A program made the position numbers and the translations under genes. DNA of 64,000 nt from Duganella sp. Root1480D1. Its GTDB lineage: Bacteria; Pseudomonadota; Gammaproteobacteria; Burkholderiales; Burkholderiaceae_D. Each line of letters opens with the position of its first letter. Within the stretch, counting starts at the first letter, position 1. The notes beneath the pieces were generated by a model. That model was not told where the DNA came from, did not search any database, and saw only the letters and a list, made by a program, of their open reading frames with translations. This document shows, piece after piece, positions 24,782-34,800 of the stretch. The DNA lies in contig NZ_LMFZ01000009.1 of assembly GCF_001427305.1 (NCBI RefSeq), positions 1 through 64,000 of the forward strand, written 5' to 3'.

Positions 24782-26989
24782 TCAGTAATTGAGCTTGAGC
24801 TGCAGGCCGTAGGTGCGCGGTTCGTTGACCACGCCTGTGAAGTTGTTGAAGTCGATTGCCGCCACCGCGACCAGTTTGTTGCTCACATTGCGCACGAAGG
24901 CTGCCATCTCGTAACGCTCGCGCCCGTCCTTGTAGCCAAGCCGCAGGCCGCCTTCGAGCAAGGGCCGCGCCTTGTACTCGGCCGCCTGGTACAGGAAGAA
25001 GTTGTACTTGCCGCGATAGGCCCAGTCGGTATGGACAAACAGCTCGCCGCTGCGCCAGGGCTGGCTGTAGCGCAGCGTGGCATTGGCGATCCAGCGCGGC
25101 GAGCGCGGCAGCGGGTTGCCATCGATCGAGACACTATTGGGTGCGCTTGCGCGCGGGTCGAGCACCGTGCAGCCATTGCCGCAAGGGATCACGAACAGGC
25201 CGCCATCGCGGATCTTCGTCGCGTTGTAACTGGCGCCCAGGCTGGCCGTCCATTCACTGTTGGGGCGCACCAGCCATTCCACCTCGGCGCCCTGCCCGCG
25301 CACCCTGGCGGCGTTGACCAGGCGGTTCTGGTTGACGACGCCGCTGCCGGCCGTGAGCTGCATATCGTCGACCGTATAACGGAACAAGGCGAAGCCGAGG
25401 CGCGCGCGGCGCTGCATGAAATCCCGCTTCCAGCCAGCCTCCCAGCTCAGTGCCCGTTCGGCGCGCGCCTCGGAAATGCTGTTACCAAACAGGATGCGGC
25501 CCTGGATCGACGGCGCGCGGTAGCCGGTGGCGACGCGCGCGTACACATGGCTGTCGGGCGACAGTGCCTGCGTCGCGCCAAGGTCCCAGCTGAGGTTGTT
25601 GCCGCGCGGCGCCGCCGCCAGTCCGGCGATCGGCAGCGCGCCCGGCGCCGGCTGCGGGCGGGCGGCGAGGAACTCCTTGCGGTCCTTGGTGTAGCGCAGG
25701 CCGGCGTGCAGCAACAGGCCTGGCCGTGCACGCCACGACACGGCGCCGAAGGCGGCCAGCGAACGGCTCTCCTGCTGCTGCCAGGCGTAAGCATTCTGGC
25801 GATTGCCATTGAAGGTGTCGAAGCTGTAGCTGTCGATCCTGATCTCTTCCTTGAAGCCGTACACGCCGGCCAGCCAGCTCCACGCCCGGGCGGCGTCCGA
25901 TTCCAGCCTGAACTCCTGCGTCAACTGCTTGTGCCCTGGCAACGCATCGGCAGTCTCGGACGGGAATGGAATGCGGCCCGGACCCATCGGCAAATGCGAC
26001 AGCGCGCCATAACCGGCATCCACGTCGGCGCGACTGTAAAAGCGCGCCCGTTCCCAGCCCGATATGGAGTGCAGTGAGAGTCCGTCGAACTGCCAGCGCA
26101 GGCGCAAGCTGGCGCCGTTCGTTTTCAGGAACTGGTGGTTGGCGCCGTCAGTCGGCAGGCTGGCGTAATCAAAGCCGGGCGCCAGTGCATTGCTGCCCTT
26201 TTGCAGGATGTTGGCGCGGAACAGCGTGGCGCGTCCCGCCATGCGGCGCCCGTGCCCGTTCAGCAGAGCGCTGAAGGCGGCACTGGGCTGGTACAGCAGC
26301 TGCACCCGCGCCGCGTTGTCGTGATAGCCCTCGAATTCCGTAGTGGGCGCACCGGGGCGGTCGTTGAAGACGCGGTTGGCACGGTGCTGGCTGAGCAGCG
26401 ATACGCGCAGCGCCAGCGTCTCGCCCAGCGGCGCATTGAATGCACCATCGACGTTGCGCATCTCGTCCTTGCCATAAGCGGCGCTGGCATAGCCTTCCGT
26501 CCTGAAGGCCGGCCGCGCGGAATCGAACTTCACCACGCCGGCCGGTGCGTTGCGCCCGAACAGGCTGCCCTGCGGCCCGCGCAGTACTTCCACCTGCTGC
26601 AGGTCGAACAGGGGGAAGGACTTGAGCAGCGGGTTTTCCTGCACCACCTCGTCATACACGATGCCGACCGGCTGCGCGGCGTTCAGGTCGAAGTCGGTAT
26701 TGCCCAGGCCACGCAGGTAAAAGCGCGGGAAGGAACGGCCAAAGTCCGATTCGATGTGCAGGCTCGGCATGCGCGAGGCCAGGTAACGCAAGTCGCGCCC
26801 GCTGGCGGCCAGCACGTCGAGCGCATCGCCAGCCAGCACGGAGACATTCAGCGGCACGTCCTGCAGCGGTTCCGCGCGGCGCTGCGCCGTGACGTACACA
26901 CTTGGCAGCGCCCCTTCCGCCGACTGCTGCGCCCACGCCTGCGGCCATGCCGCCAGGCCCGCCACACCGATCGCCCACCATGCGCGCAT
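24782..26989 (-). CDS. TonB-dependent receptor (possibly iron-responsive)
   Basis: This is a 735-residue outer-membrane receptor. The start at 26989 (MRAWWAIGVAG) is preferred because GGGAGG lies 5 bases upstream and the signal peptide (1-20, ending AWA) follows; an ATG at 27010 is in frame. The TonB box is VYVTAQRR at about 31-38. The plug contains DVPLNVSVLAGDALD, LRGLGNTDFDLNAAQPVGI, VEVLRGPQGSLFGRNAPAGV and a VKFDS strand. The barrel ends GLQLKLNY with terminal Tyr. The plug style is that of receptors common in sphingomonads and Oxalobacteraceae with many substrates. A probable Fur box upstream (27035-27053) hints at iron. A large sensor/GGDEF gene is divergent. Confidence 0.86.
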   Translation of the reverse strand: MRAWWAIGVAGLAAWPQAWAQQSAEGALPSVYVTAQRRAEPLQDVPLNVSVLAGDALDVLAASGRDLRYLASRMPSLHIESDFGRSFPRFYLRGLGNTDFDLNAAQPVGIVYDEVVQENPLLKSFPLFDLQQVEVLRGPQGSLFGRNAPAGVVKFDSARPAFRTEGYASAAYGKDEMRNVDGAFNAPLGETLALRVSLLSQHRANRVFNDRPGAPTTEFEGYHDNAARVQLLYQPSAAFSALLNGHGRRMAGRATLFRANILQKGSNALAPGFDYASLPTDGANHQFLKTNGASLRLRWQFDGLSLHSISGWERARFYSRADVDAGYGALSHLPMGPGRIPFPSETADALPGHKQLTQEFRLESDAARAWSWLAGVYGFKEEIRIDSYSFDTFNGNRQNAYAWQQQESRSLAAFGAVSWRARPGLLLHAGLRYTKDRKEFLAARPQPAPGALPIAGLAAAPRGNNLSWDLGATQALSPDSHVYARVATGYRAPSIQGRILFGNSISEARAERALSWEAGWKRDFMQRRARLGFALFRYTVDDMQLTAGSGVVNQNRLVNAARVRGQGAEVEWLVRPNSEWTASLGASYNATKIRDGGLFVIPCGNGCTVLDPRASAPNSVSIDGNPLPRSPRWIANATLRYSQPWRSGELFVHTDWAYRGKYNFFLYQAAEYKARPLLEGGLRLGYKDGRERYEMAAFVRNVSNKLVAVAAIDFNNFTGVVNEPRTYGLQLKLNY

Positions 26990-27034
26990 GCTGCCTCCCG
27001 TGTGGTTCATGCTAGCAGAGATAGCTGAGCGTGG

Positions 27035-27053
27035 CATAATGATAGTTTCAATT
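27035..27053. promoter_or_regulatory. Candidate Fur box between a receptor and a GGDEF sensor
   Basis: CATAATGATAGTTTCAATT matches 12 of 19 positions of the Fur consensus, with a perfect ATAATGATA core in the left half and a poor right half. It lies between divergent starts at 26989 and 27069. Confidence 0.4.
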
Positions 27054-27068
27054 TAACACTCTCCGGCA

Positions 27069-30000
27069 ATGCGTTCGCTGCTGCGCTCCTCCTTGTTGGC
27101 CTGCCTGCTCGCTGCGGGCACTATGGCATCGGCGCAACAACGTCCGGGCGTGGTGTCGTTCCAGCGCATCGCCATGCCGGACCAGGTGCCGGCCCACCTC
27201 AGTACAGCGATGGTGCAGGACGCGCAGGGCTTGCTGTGGATCGGCACCCAGGATGGCCTGGTGCGCTACGACGGCTATGGCTACAAGGTGTTCCGGCCGC
27301 GTCCCGGCGATCCGGCCGCGCTGGGAGGCAGCTATATCCGCACCCTGCACGCCGCGCGCGACGGCCGGCTGTGGATCGGCACCATCAGCGGCGGCCTGTC
27401 GGTGTTCGATCCGCGCACCGAACGCTTCATCCAATACCGCCACGACCCGCAGCGCAAGGACAGCCTGGCCAACGACCGGGTGGAAGGCATTGCGGAACTG
27501 GCGGGCGGCGTGCTGTGGCTGGCCACCGACAACGGCCTGTCGATCCTCGATCCGGCCAGCGGCCGGTTCACCCACCACCGCCACGTGGAAGGCGACAGCA
27601 GCAGCCTGGCCAATAACCAGTTGCGCGCCGTGCTGCTCGATCGTGAAGGCCGGCTGTGGGTAGCCGGCGATGCCGGCTTGCAGCGCTGGCTGGGCGATGG
27701 CCGCTTCTCGGCGCCGGTCGGCCCGGCCAACGCGATCCGCCTGTTCCAGGACAGCCAGGGCCGCATCTGGATCGGCAGCTCGCGCCAGGGCGCCGCCGTG
27801 TACGATTCGGCCAACGGCGCGCTGCGCAGCGTGTCCGGCCTGGGCCACTTCTGGATCTACAGCATTGCCGAACCGCTGCCTGGCGAAATCTGGCTGGGCA
27901 CCTTCGGCAAGGGCATCGACGTGGTCGACGGCAGCAGCCTGGCGGTGGTCGACCGCCTGCAATACGACAGCACCAGCACTTCCAGCATCGGCAACGACCG
28001 CGTTGGCGCCCTGCTGGTGGACCGCTCCGGCCTGGCCTGGGCCGGCACCTGGGGCGGCGGCATCGCGCATCACGATCCTTCCAGCCGTGCCTTCCTCAAG
28101 CTGCGGCACAGCCCCGCCAACCCGCTGGGGCCCAGCCATCCCGCCATTGTGCGCGCGCTGGAAGCTGCCGACGGCAGGCTGTGGCTGGGCACCAATGGCA
28201 ATGGCATCGACGTGCTCGATGCCGGCGGCAAGCTGGTGGCAGGCTTCCGGCCCGACGCCGCGCGCAGCGACGCGCTGGCCGATGGCGCCATCACCTGCCT
28301 GGCGCAAGGGCCGGATGGCAGCATGTGGGTAGCGACGCTGGACGGCACCCTGCACCGCCAGCGCCCCGGCCAGCAAGGCTTCCAGCGCTTCGGCAGCGCG
28401 CAAGGCTTGCCGGGCGGCCCGGTCCGCACCATGGTTTTTGGCACCGACGGCGCGCTGTGGGCAGGCGCCCAGCAAGGCTTGGCGCGCATCGGCAAGGATG
28501 GCGCGGTGAACACCTGGCGCCACCAGCCCGATGACCCGGCCAGCCTGTCCGGCCGTGAAGTCGAAGCGCTTGCTTTCACGCCGGACGGCACGCTGTGGAT
28601 CGGCACCAATGACGGCCTGAATGCATTCGACACCAGGAGCGGCAAGGCGCGCCGCATATACCGCGATCCTGCGCGCGCCGACAGCCTGCCCGACAACTGG
28701 GTGCCGGACCTGATGGTCGACAAGGACGGCCAGCTCTGGCTGGCGACCCAGTCCGGCGCCGCCATCCTGCGCTCTTTCGACGGCCAGGCGGCGCGCTTCG
28801 ACCTGCTGTCGACGCGCCTGAAGCTGCCGCCGCACCCGCCCGAATCGCTGCTGCAGGACGCGCAAGGCCAGGTCTGGCTGGGCAGCCGCGTGCGCATCGA
28901 CCCGCTGACCTGGCGCTGGCGCAGTTTCGACCGCGCCGATGGCAATGAATTCCGTACCCTTTACTACGCCAGCCGCGAACGCATGCGCAACGGCGACCTG
29001 CTGTTCGGTTCACCGGAAGGCTTGCTGCGGGTGCGGCCGCACATGCTGCGGCGCTGGGAATACAAGCCCGCCGTGACAGCCACCGCGCTGACCATTGACG
29101 GCGTCGAGCAGCCCGGCGCCGGCATCCTGGCCGAGCGCACGCTATCGCCCAGCCAGCGCGATCTGCGCCTGGAATTTGCAGCGCCCGACTTCAGCGCGCC
29201 GGAACAGCAGCAATACCGCTACCGCCTCGATGGCTACGACGCCGGCTGGGTCAACGTCGACGCCCGCCAGCGCGTGGCCGCCTATTCGCACCTGCCGCCG
29301 GGCGACTACCAGCTGCGGGTCCAGGCCAGCAACCGCGCCGGCCAATGGAGCCCGCAGGAATGGGCCCTGGCCCTGCACGTACAGCCGGCCTTCTACCAGA
29401 CCTGGTGGTTCCGCTGCGCCATGTGGGTGCTGGGCGTACTGGGTGTGGTTTTCCTGTTCCGCCTGCGCCTGCACGCCCTGCGCCGCCGCGGCGAACGGCT
29501 GGAGCGCCTGGTGGCCGAACGCACCGCCGAACTGGAAGCGGCCTCGCGCCGGCTGGAGCAGGCCAGCCTGACCGACCCGCTGACCGGCCTGCACAACCGC
29601 CGCTACCTGGAGCAAACCATCCAGGCCGACTTCGACCTGGCCGCCCGCCGCCATCGCAGCATGCCGCCGGAACCGCATTCGGACCTGGTGCTGTTCATGC
29701 TCGACCTCGACCACTTCAAGCGCGTCAACGACCAGCATGGCCATGCCGCCGGCGACGCCGTGCTGCAGCAGACCGCCGCCCTGCTGGGCGATTGCATGCG
29801 CAGCTCCGACCATATTGTGCGCTGGGGCGGCGAGGAATTCCTGCTGGTGGCGCGCTTCATCGACCGCAACGATGCGCCCGCGCTGGCGGAAAAAATCCGG
29901 CTGGCCGTCGCCGCCCACGAGTTCCTGATCCCCGGCGGCCAGGTGCTGCGCAAGACCGTATCGATCGGCTTTGCCACCTTCCCCGGCATGCCGGGCCGCC

Positions 30001-30215
30001 CCAGCGCGCTGACGCCGGAATCGCTGCAGCGCCTGGCCGACGCCGCCCTCTACGCCGCCAAGCACACCTGGCGCGACGCCTGGGTCGGCGTGCAGGCACG
30101 CAGCGGCGAAGCCGGCCTGTCGCGCTTCCTGGCCGATCCCACCAGTGCGGTGGAAGCTGGCGACGTTTCCCTGCTGGTGCCGCAGCAGCGCGGCCGGGTC
30201 GTCAACTGGCATTAA
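27069..30215 (+). CDS. Periplasmic propeller sensor with GGDEF diguanylate cyclase
   Basis: This is a 1048-residue membrane-bound diguanylate cyclase that should make cyclic di-GMP in response to a periplasmic signal. After a signal peptide (1-22, ASA-Q) come many two-component-propeller repeats with the LWIGT pattern, for example GLLWIGTQDGLVRYDG and GRLWIGTISGGLSVFDP, to about residue 680. A Y_Y_Y domain covers about 700-770, then one membrane helix at about 778-800, a short coiled coil (RLERLVAERTAELEAAS) and the GGDEF domain. The active-site motif is GGEEF at about 919-923, and an RxxD inhibitory site (RSSD) stands 5 residues before it. Catalytic DLDHFKRVND is present. It is divergent from a TonB-dependent receptor. 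Confidence 0.92.
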   Translation: MRSLLRSSLLACLLAAGTMASAQQRPGVVSFQRIAMPDQVPAHLSTAMVQDAQGLLWIGTQDGLVRYDGYGYKVFRPRPGDPAALGGSYIRTLHAARDGRLWIGTISGGLSVFDPRTERFIQYRHDPQRKDSLANDRVEGIAELAGGVLWLATDNGLSILDPASGRFTHHRHVEGDSSSLANNQLRAVLLDREGRLWVAGDAGLQRWLGDGRFSAPVGPANAIRLFQDSQGRIWIGSSRQGAAVYDSANGALRSVSGLGHFWIYSIAEPLPGEIWLGTFGKGIDVVDGSSLAVVDRLQYDSTSTSSIGNDRVGALLVDRSGLAWAGTWGGGIAHHDPSSRAFLKLRHSPANPLGPSHPAIVRALEAADGRLWLGTNGNGIDVLDAGGKLVAGFRPDAARSDALADGAITCLAQGPDGSMWVATLDGTLHRQRPGQQGFQRFGSAQGLPGGPVRTMVFGTDGALWAGAQQGLARIGKDGAVNTWRHQPDDPASLSGREVEALAFTPDGTLWIGTNDGLNAFDTRSGKARRIYRDPARADSLPDNWVPDLMVDKDGQLWLATQSGAAILRSFDGQAARFDLLSTRLKLPPHPPESLLQDAQGQVWLGSRVRIDPLTWRWRSFDRADGNEFRTLYYASRERMRNGDLLFGSPEGLLRVRPHMLRRWEYKPAVTATALTIDGVEQPGAGILAERTLSPSQRDLRLEFAAPDFSAPEQQQYRYRLDGYDAGWVNVDARQRVAAYSHLPPGDYQLRVQASNRAGQWSPQEWALALHVQPAFYQTWWFRCAMWVLGVLGVVFLFRLRLHALRRRGERLERLVAERTAELEAASRRLEQASLTDPLTGLHNRRYLEQTIQADFDLAARRHRSMPPEPHSDLVLFMLDLDHFKRVNDQHGHAAGDAVLQQTAALLGDCMRSSDHIVRWGGEEFLLVARFIDRNDAPALAEKIRLAVAAHEFLIPGGQVLRKTVSIGFATFPGMPGRPSALTPESLQRLADAALYAAKHTWRDAWVGVQARSGEAGLSRFLADPTSAVEAGDVSLLVPQQRGRVVNWH

Positions 30216-30275
30216 CCCGGGTTAATTACACGGCGCCCTCGCCTCGCTAAGCTGTCTTCTTTCACGGAGGAAGAC

Positions 30276-30692
30276 ATGACACTGCAAGCCAACGCGCGCC
30301 TGATCGAGCGCTATTTCGAAGAAGTCTGGAACCAGGGCAAGGTCGACGTGCTCGACGAGCTGCTGGCCAGCGACTACCGCAACCACAGCCCTGGCCTGCC
30401 CGATCCGCAGCCGGGCCCGGAAGGCTTGAAGCCTATCGTGCTGATGATGCGCGAGGGGGTTCCCGACCTGCATTACGCCATCGAAGACCTGGTGCTGGCG
30501 CCGGACCGCGTGGCCGCCTTCGTTCGCATGACCGGCACCCACACCGGCAGCTTGTTCGGCATCGCGCCCACGGGCAAATCGATCGACGTGCGGCAAATGC
30601 AGATTGAATGGATCAGGGATGGCCGCATCTGTCAGCATTGGCGCATCACCGAGGACTTGAAGCTGATGCGCCAGCTTGGCGTCATCCTATAA
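30276..30692 (+). CDS. SnoaL-like ester cyclase family protein
   Basis: This is a 138-residue NTF2-fold protein. It has a strong ribosome-binding site (GGAGG, 6 bases before ATG). The sequence follows the SnoaL / ester cyclase pattern: NARLIERYFEEVWNQGKVDV, LDELLASDYRNHSPG, PGPEGLKPIVLMMREGVPDL, VAAFVRMTGTHTGSLFGIAP and the end GRICQHWRITEDLKLMRQLG. The catalytic His and Asp positions of polyketide cyclases are plausible, but most such bacterial proteins have no known reaction. A Crp/Fnr-type regulator starts 8 bases later, so the two are probably co-transcribed. Confidence 0.8.
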   Translation: MTLQANARLIERYFEEVWNQGKVDVLDELLASDYRNHSPGLPDPQPGPEGLKPIVLMMREGVPDLHYAIEDLVLAPDRVAAFVRMTGTHTGSLFGIAPTGKSIDVRQMQIEWIRDGRICQHWRITEDLKLMRQLGVIL

Positions 30693-30700
30693 TCACAGGC

Positions 30701-31285
30701 ATGGAACACCTGACGCTGGTGCGTGCCTTGCGCCGCCTGGAACAAGCTGCCGGCTTACAACTGCCGCAAGTGGAGCAGCTTGCCGCTGCAGTGCAGCTCG
30801 TGCAACTGCCCGAACGCGCCTTCGCCTTTCACCAAGGCGACGCCTGCCCGCGCCTGTTCGCCGTGCGATCCGGCTTGCTCAAGCAGTTCTACACTACGCC
30901 CGACGGCAAGGAATGGATCAAGAGCTTCACGGCGGAGGACGAATTGTTTGCCTGCCCGATCGGCTTCCAGCCGGGTGGCTGCACCAGCTTCGGCGCAGCC
31001 GCGCTGGAGCCGAGCGTGCTGGAAGTCATCGACTGGCGCCTGATCGACGCGCTGGGCGAACGCCACCTGGCGTGGCAGAAGGCGATCCGCTTCGCCTTCC
31101 AGCAATTGACCCAGTTGAAAATGGTGCGCGAGCGCGACTTGCTGATGTACACGCCGGAACAGATGTACCAGCGCTTGCTCGATGAGCGCCCGGCGCTGGT
31201 GCAGCGCGTACCGCAGAAGGAATTGGCGGCCTACCTGGGCGTCACGCCCGTTGGCCTGAACCGCATCGCACGCCGGCTTGCCTAG
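30701..31285 (+). CDS. Crp/Fnr-family transcriptional regulator
   Basis: This is a 194-residue regulator. The N-terminal part is a cyclic-nucleotide-binding-type beta barrel (LPERAFAFHQGDACPRLFAVRSGLLKQ region, then TPDGKEWIKSFTAEDELF), and the C-terminal helix-turn-helix is VPQKELAAYLGVTPVGLNRI. It lacks the N-terminal cysteine cluster of Fnr and the usual cAMP phosphate-binding RxA signature is not obvious, so the effector is unknown. It is the second gene after the SnoaL-like protein and may control it. The downstream gene is convergent, with 14 bases between stops. Confidence 0.85.
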   Translation: MEHLTLVRALRRLEQAAGLQLPQVEQLAAAVQLVQLPERAFAFHQGDACPRLFAVRSGLLKQFYTTPDGKEWIKSFTAEDELFACPIGFQPGGCTSFGAAALEPSVLEVIDWRLIDALGERHLAWQKAIRFAFQQLTQLKMVRERDLLMYTPEQMYQRLLDERPALVQRVPQKELAAYLGVTPVGLNRIARRLA

Positions 31286-31299
31286 GCCCGCGCCTGGCC

Positions 31300-31881
31300 T
31301 TACAGCCCCGCGCTGCGCACCACGCGCAGTTCCATCTGCAACTCACTGTGCACCGCTAGTTGGCCGATGCGGGCGGGCAGGAAACGCACATGGCGCAAAG
31401 CCGCCAGCAGCTTTTCCTCATCGTCTTCGTTGCCATCGACGTCGACCACCTGAACGCGCACCACTTCGCCCAGCGCGTTGATCCAGAAACGCGCGGTGAT
31501 ATAGCCGCCACTGGTGCCGGGCAGCTCAAGCAGTTCACCGCGCGCCAGGCCATCGGCCACGGTTGGCGGACTGGTCAACACGTGCAACTGAAAAAATTGG
31601 GGAGGGGTGTGGTCTTGCTCCACCACGGCCGGCGGTTCGGGGGCCGACACCGGAACGGGAACAGGTGCCGCAGCCAGCGGCTGGGCCGCCTCGGGCATCC
31701 TGGCAGGTTCGGCAGGCGCCGCCACCGGTTCCGGCAACAGGGTCACCATCAATGCTGCGGGCGCAGGCGGTGGCAGTGCCCTGGCGGCGTTGCCATGCTT
31801 GCCGACGCCAAGCAGGAGGGCCAGGTGGGCCAGCACCGTCAGGGCCAGGGCGCTGCCCTTGCCCCACGGTGCGCGCCGCAT
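31300..31881 (-). CDS. TonB-like energy transducer at the end of the pilin operon
   Basis: This is a 193-residue protein with an N-terminal cytoplasmic stretch (MRRAPWGKGS), one membrane helix at about 10-26, a long Pro/Ala/Glu linker (ALPPPAPAALMVTLLPEPVA and onward) and a C-terminal TonB-like domain (GGYITARFWINALGEVVRVQ, then KLLAALRHVRFLPARI). That is the TonB layout, though short. The ATG at 31881 begins 1 base after the pilY1 stop, so translation is almost certainly coupled. No exbB or exbD gene is nearby. Its place behind pilY1 is unusual; it may power an outer-membrane partner or may only use the TonB fold in pilus assembly. Confidence 0.78.
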   Translation of the reverse strand: MRRAPWGKGSALALTVLAHLALLLGVGKHGNAARALPPPAPAALMVTLLPEPVAAPAEPARMPEAAQPLAAAPVPVPVSAPEPPAVVEQDHTPPQFFQLHVLTSPPTVADGLARGELLELPGTSGGYITARFWINALGEVVRVQVVDVDGNEDDEEKLLAALRHVRFLPARIGQLAVHSELQMELRVVRSAGL

Positions 31882-31882
31882 C

Positions 31883-34800
31883 TTATTTGCCCAACTCACG
31901 CCACTGGAGGCGCTTGGTTTCAATCTTGCCACCATTGCCACTGTCGCCTGGGGCTGGCTTATTCAAACCAAACGTTTTAGGACGCTTGCCGTCGGCGGTA
32001 ACGGCAATGATCACCGGTTTGCCACTTGGCAGCTTGCTCACCGTCATACCCACGATCGGCGAAGTCAGCCTGGAGCCCAGCGGGGCCTTGTCGTTGGCCG
32101 CGCCGCCGCTGCCGTTGAACTGGTACAGCCAGCTATAACCGCCCGGCTGGCAGTCCGATGCCGTTGGCACCACGGTCGGCACCAGCAAGGTGCCTTCGAA
32201 CAGTTGCGGATCGACGGCAACGCGCTCTCCGACACTTGGCAGTTCGATGTACCAGCCCAGATCGCTCGTCCAGTTAACCCGCTTTGGATCGACGATATTG
32301 CGCGAGGTATCGGACGAAGTCATGGTCTGCTTCACGAGTGCGTTCAACGAGACAGTCTTGGTCGTTTCCAGGTCGTCCTTGATGCCGCCCACGATTTGCG
32401 CGTCGACCGACATATTGTCCTTTGGCAGGACCAGGTCGCTCGTGCCCAGGAAACGGCCGGTACCGAAATACACGATCACGGATTTGGAAGGGCCTTCCGT
32501 CAGTTCCGGTGCAGCCATGATCGGCTTGCCGCTGTCCAGCGCCAGCAATTTGGTCACGGTGGCGGCTTTCAGGTCGAAGCGCCACAGATTGCCCAGCAGG
32601 TCGCCGCCGTAGGCAGCAACCGCAGAGTTATCCTTGTTAAAGTCGAACGCAGCAATGTTCAGGCGCGCCAGCCCGCTTGGATTGGCTTTCGTGCCTTCAC
32701 CGGTGGAAATATCAACGGCATTGGCTTTCAGTTTCGGATCGGCCAGGTCCAGCATGAACACATGGCCCTTGCCGTCGCCATCGTACTTGCCGTCTTCCGC
32801 GACGTTGTTGTAGCCGGAGGTCAGCACCGCCACCCATTTGCCATTGACCTTGGTGACGTGCGCCGGGCCAAAGCTGTAGCCGAGATTCGGGTTGTCTTCG
32901 GCCGTAAAGTTCCACAGCACTTTCGGCTTGGCCGGATCGGTGATGTCCAGTGCGTAGTAGCCGCGGCCACCCTTGCCCATGGCGCCGATCAGGATCGTCT
33001 TCCAGTCAGAACCGATCTTGACGTCGGCCACCGTCAGCGAACCGTCCAGGAAATAGCGGTGGCGGTCGGCGTAGTCGCTGTTGGCCAGTTGCCACAGGTC
33101 GGGCAGCACCATTGGCGGAATGTAGGCCCAGCGCTCCTCACCGGTATCAGCGTCGAAAGCGTGCAGCATGCCATCATTGGAGGCTGCATAAACGGTCGGG
33201 GCGCGATCAGAGTTCTGGTTGGCAAATTTGTCGTAGTCGCCATCCTTGAAGCCGAAGGGCGGTTGGCGCACATACACCGGCTGCGAGTGAACAAAGTCAC
33301 CCAGGATCTTGTCGCGTTCGCGGTACAGGCGCTTGCTTTCCTTTTCCACCACGACCTGCGGATCCTGGCCGCGCAGGAATTTCACCAGCGTATCGGCGTT
33401 GGCCGCCTTGATTTGTTCGGCAGACCAATTCTTGTATTGGCTCAGCGACTTCTGGACCGTCTCGTTGAAGAAGGCCTTCTGGGCTGGCGAGATATCGCCG
33501 GTGGTAAACGGCACCAGGTTATTGCTGGTGTCCGAAGTCCAGATGGTGCGGGAGTCGCCGTCGGCAGTGATCCTGGTGCGCAGCTTCACGGCAGCCTGCC
33601 ATTTCGGATCGCCCGTGACTTCGCCGGTGGTGGTGTTCATGGCGTAGGCGCTCAACTCGCCATCCCATGCGCCGGTGCGGTAGTTGGCGATATAGATGTT
33701 GTTGTCGCCTTCAGTCGGCTGCAGGTTACTGGTCGCTGCTGCGGCGCCGCTACCGTCGGACTGGCCGATGCTGCCCAGCGCCTGGTGCAGGCTCTCCTGC
33801 AGCGCTGCCGGGTCCTTGGCACTGAAATAGGTGCCGCGGCCGCTGACTGCAGCATGCCACAAGTCGTCGATGGTCTCCGCCGTGTTCTCGGTTGGCGCAG
33901 GCCAGTTCTGCGGGCCCTGCAGGATCTTGTAGTACTCGCCCGCCTTGGCCGTCTTGTAGTCGCTACGGTAAGGCAGCGTGCCGTCGACACCAAGGCCGAG
34001 GGTGAACGTCGTCATGTGCTGGTGGTTGGCCACATCGCCGATGTTGGCTGCACCGCCCGCGCTCGGGACGATGTTCTCCATAGTCGGACGCAGGTCGTTG
34101 TTGTAATAGTAGAAGGCGACGTCGGCCAGCGTGATCTGGTCGCCAGTCACGCCTTTCGAGCCGGCCTTGTACGGCGCATAGGACGGGCGCGGGGCCTTGC
34201 TGATGTCGCCGTCCTGGTCCTTCATCTGGACGCTCCGGTCAGCATCGGTGTACAAAGGGGCGTTGCCGTTCCAGTAGCCGTCGGTGGCCAGGATGGTGAA
34301 GTTGCGCTGGCAAGCAGCCTGGATCGGATCCGGGCCTTTCGGGAACGCTTCGTTCTTGCCGAACTTATACAGGCGGCCTACTTCGTTCAACGAAGCACGC
34401 AACGGCGTGCTGGTGTCCGGGTTGAGCTTATACAGTTCCGTGTAGAACGACTCTTTATGCGCGCCCTCGAAGGCCTCGATCGGGACCGCGATGGTGGAGT
34501 TGTCGATGGTCACCAGGCCCATGCGGGCGTGGAAGTAGTTCGCGTCGGTCTTGTCGTCGGTTACCTGCTTTGGCGTACCGCGCACGTCCTTGAAAGCCAG
34601 GCCGATGGCCGACTTGGCCATTTGCGCGCGCGTGCGGTACCAGGCGTACCAGGTCGCGAAATTGCTCATCTCCTCTTCAAAGTTGCAGCTCGTCGCACCG
34701 CGGCAATCGGTACGGCTGGCAGCCTTGGGATAGCTGGTGCGGGTCGGCACGATGTCCACCCGTTCCCACTGGCTGTAATTGACGGTGGTATGGCCATTGT

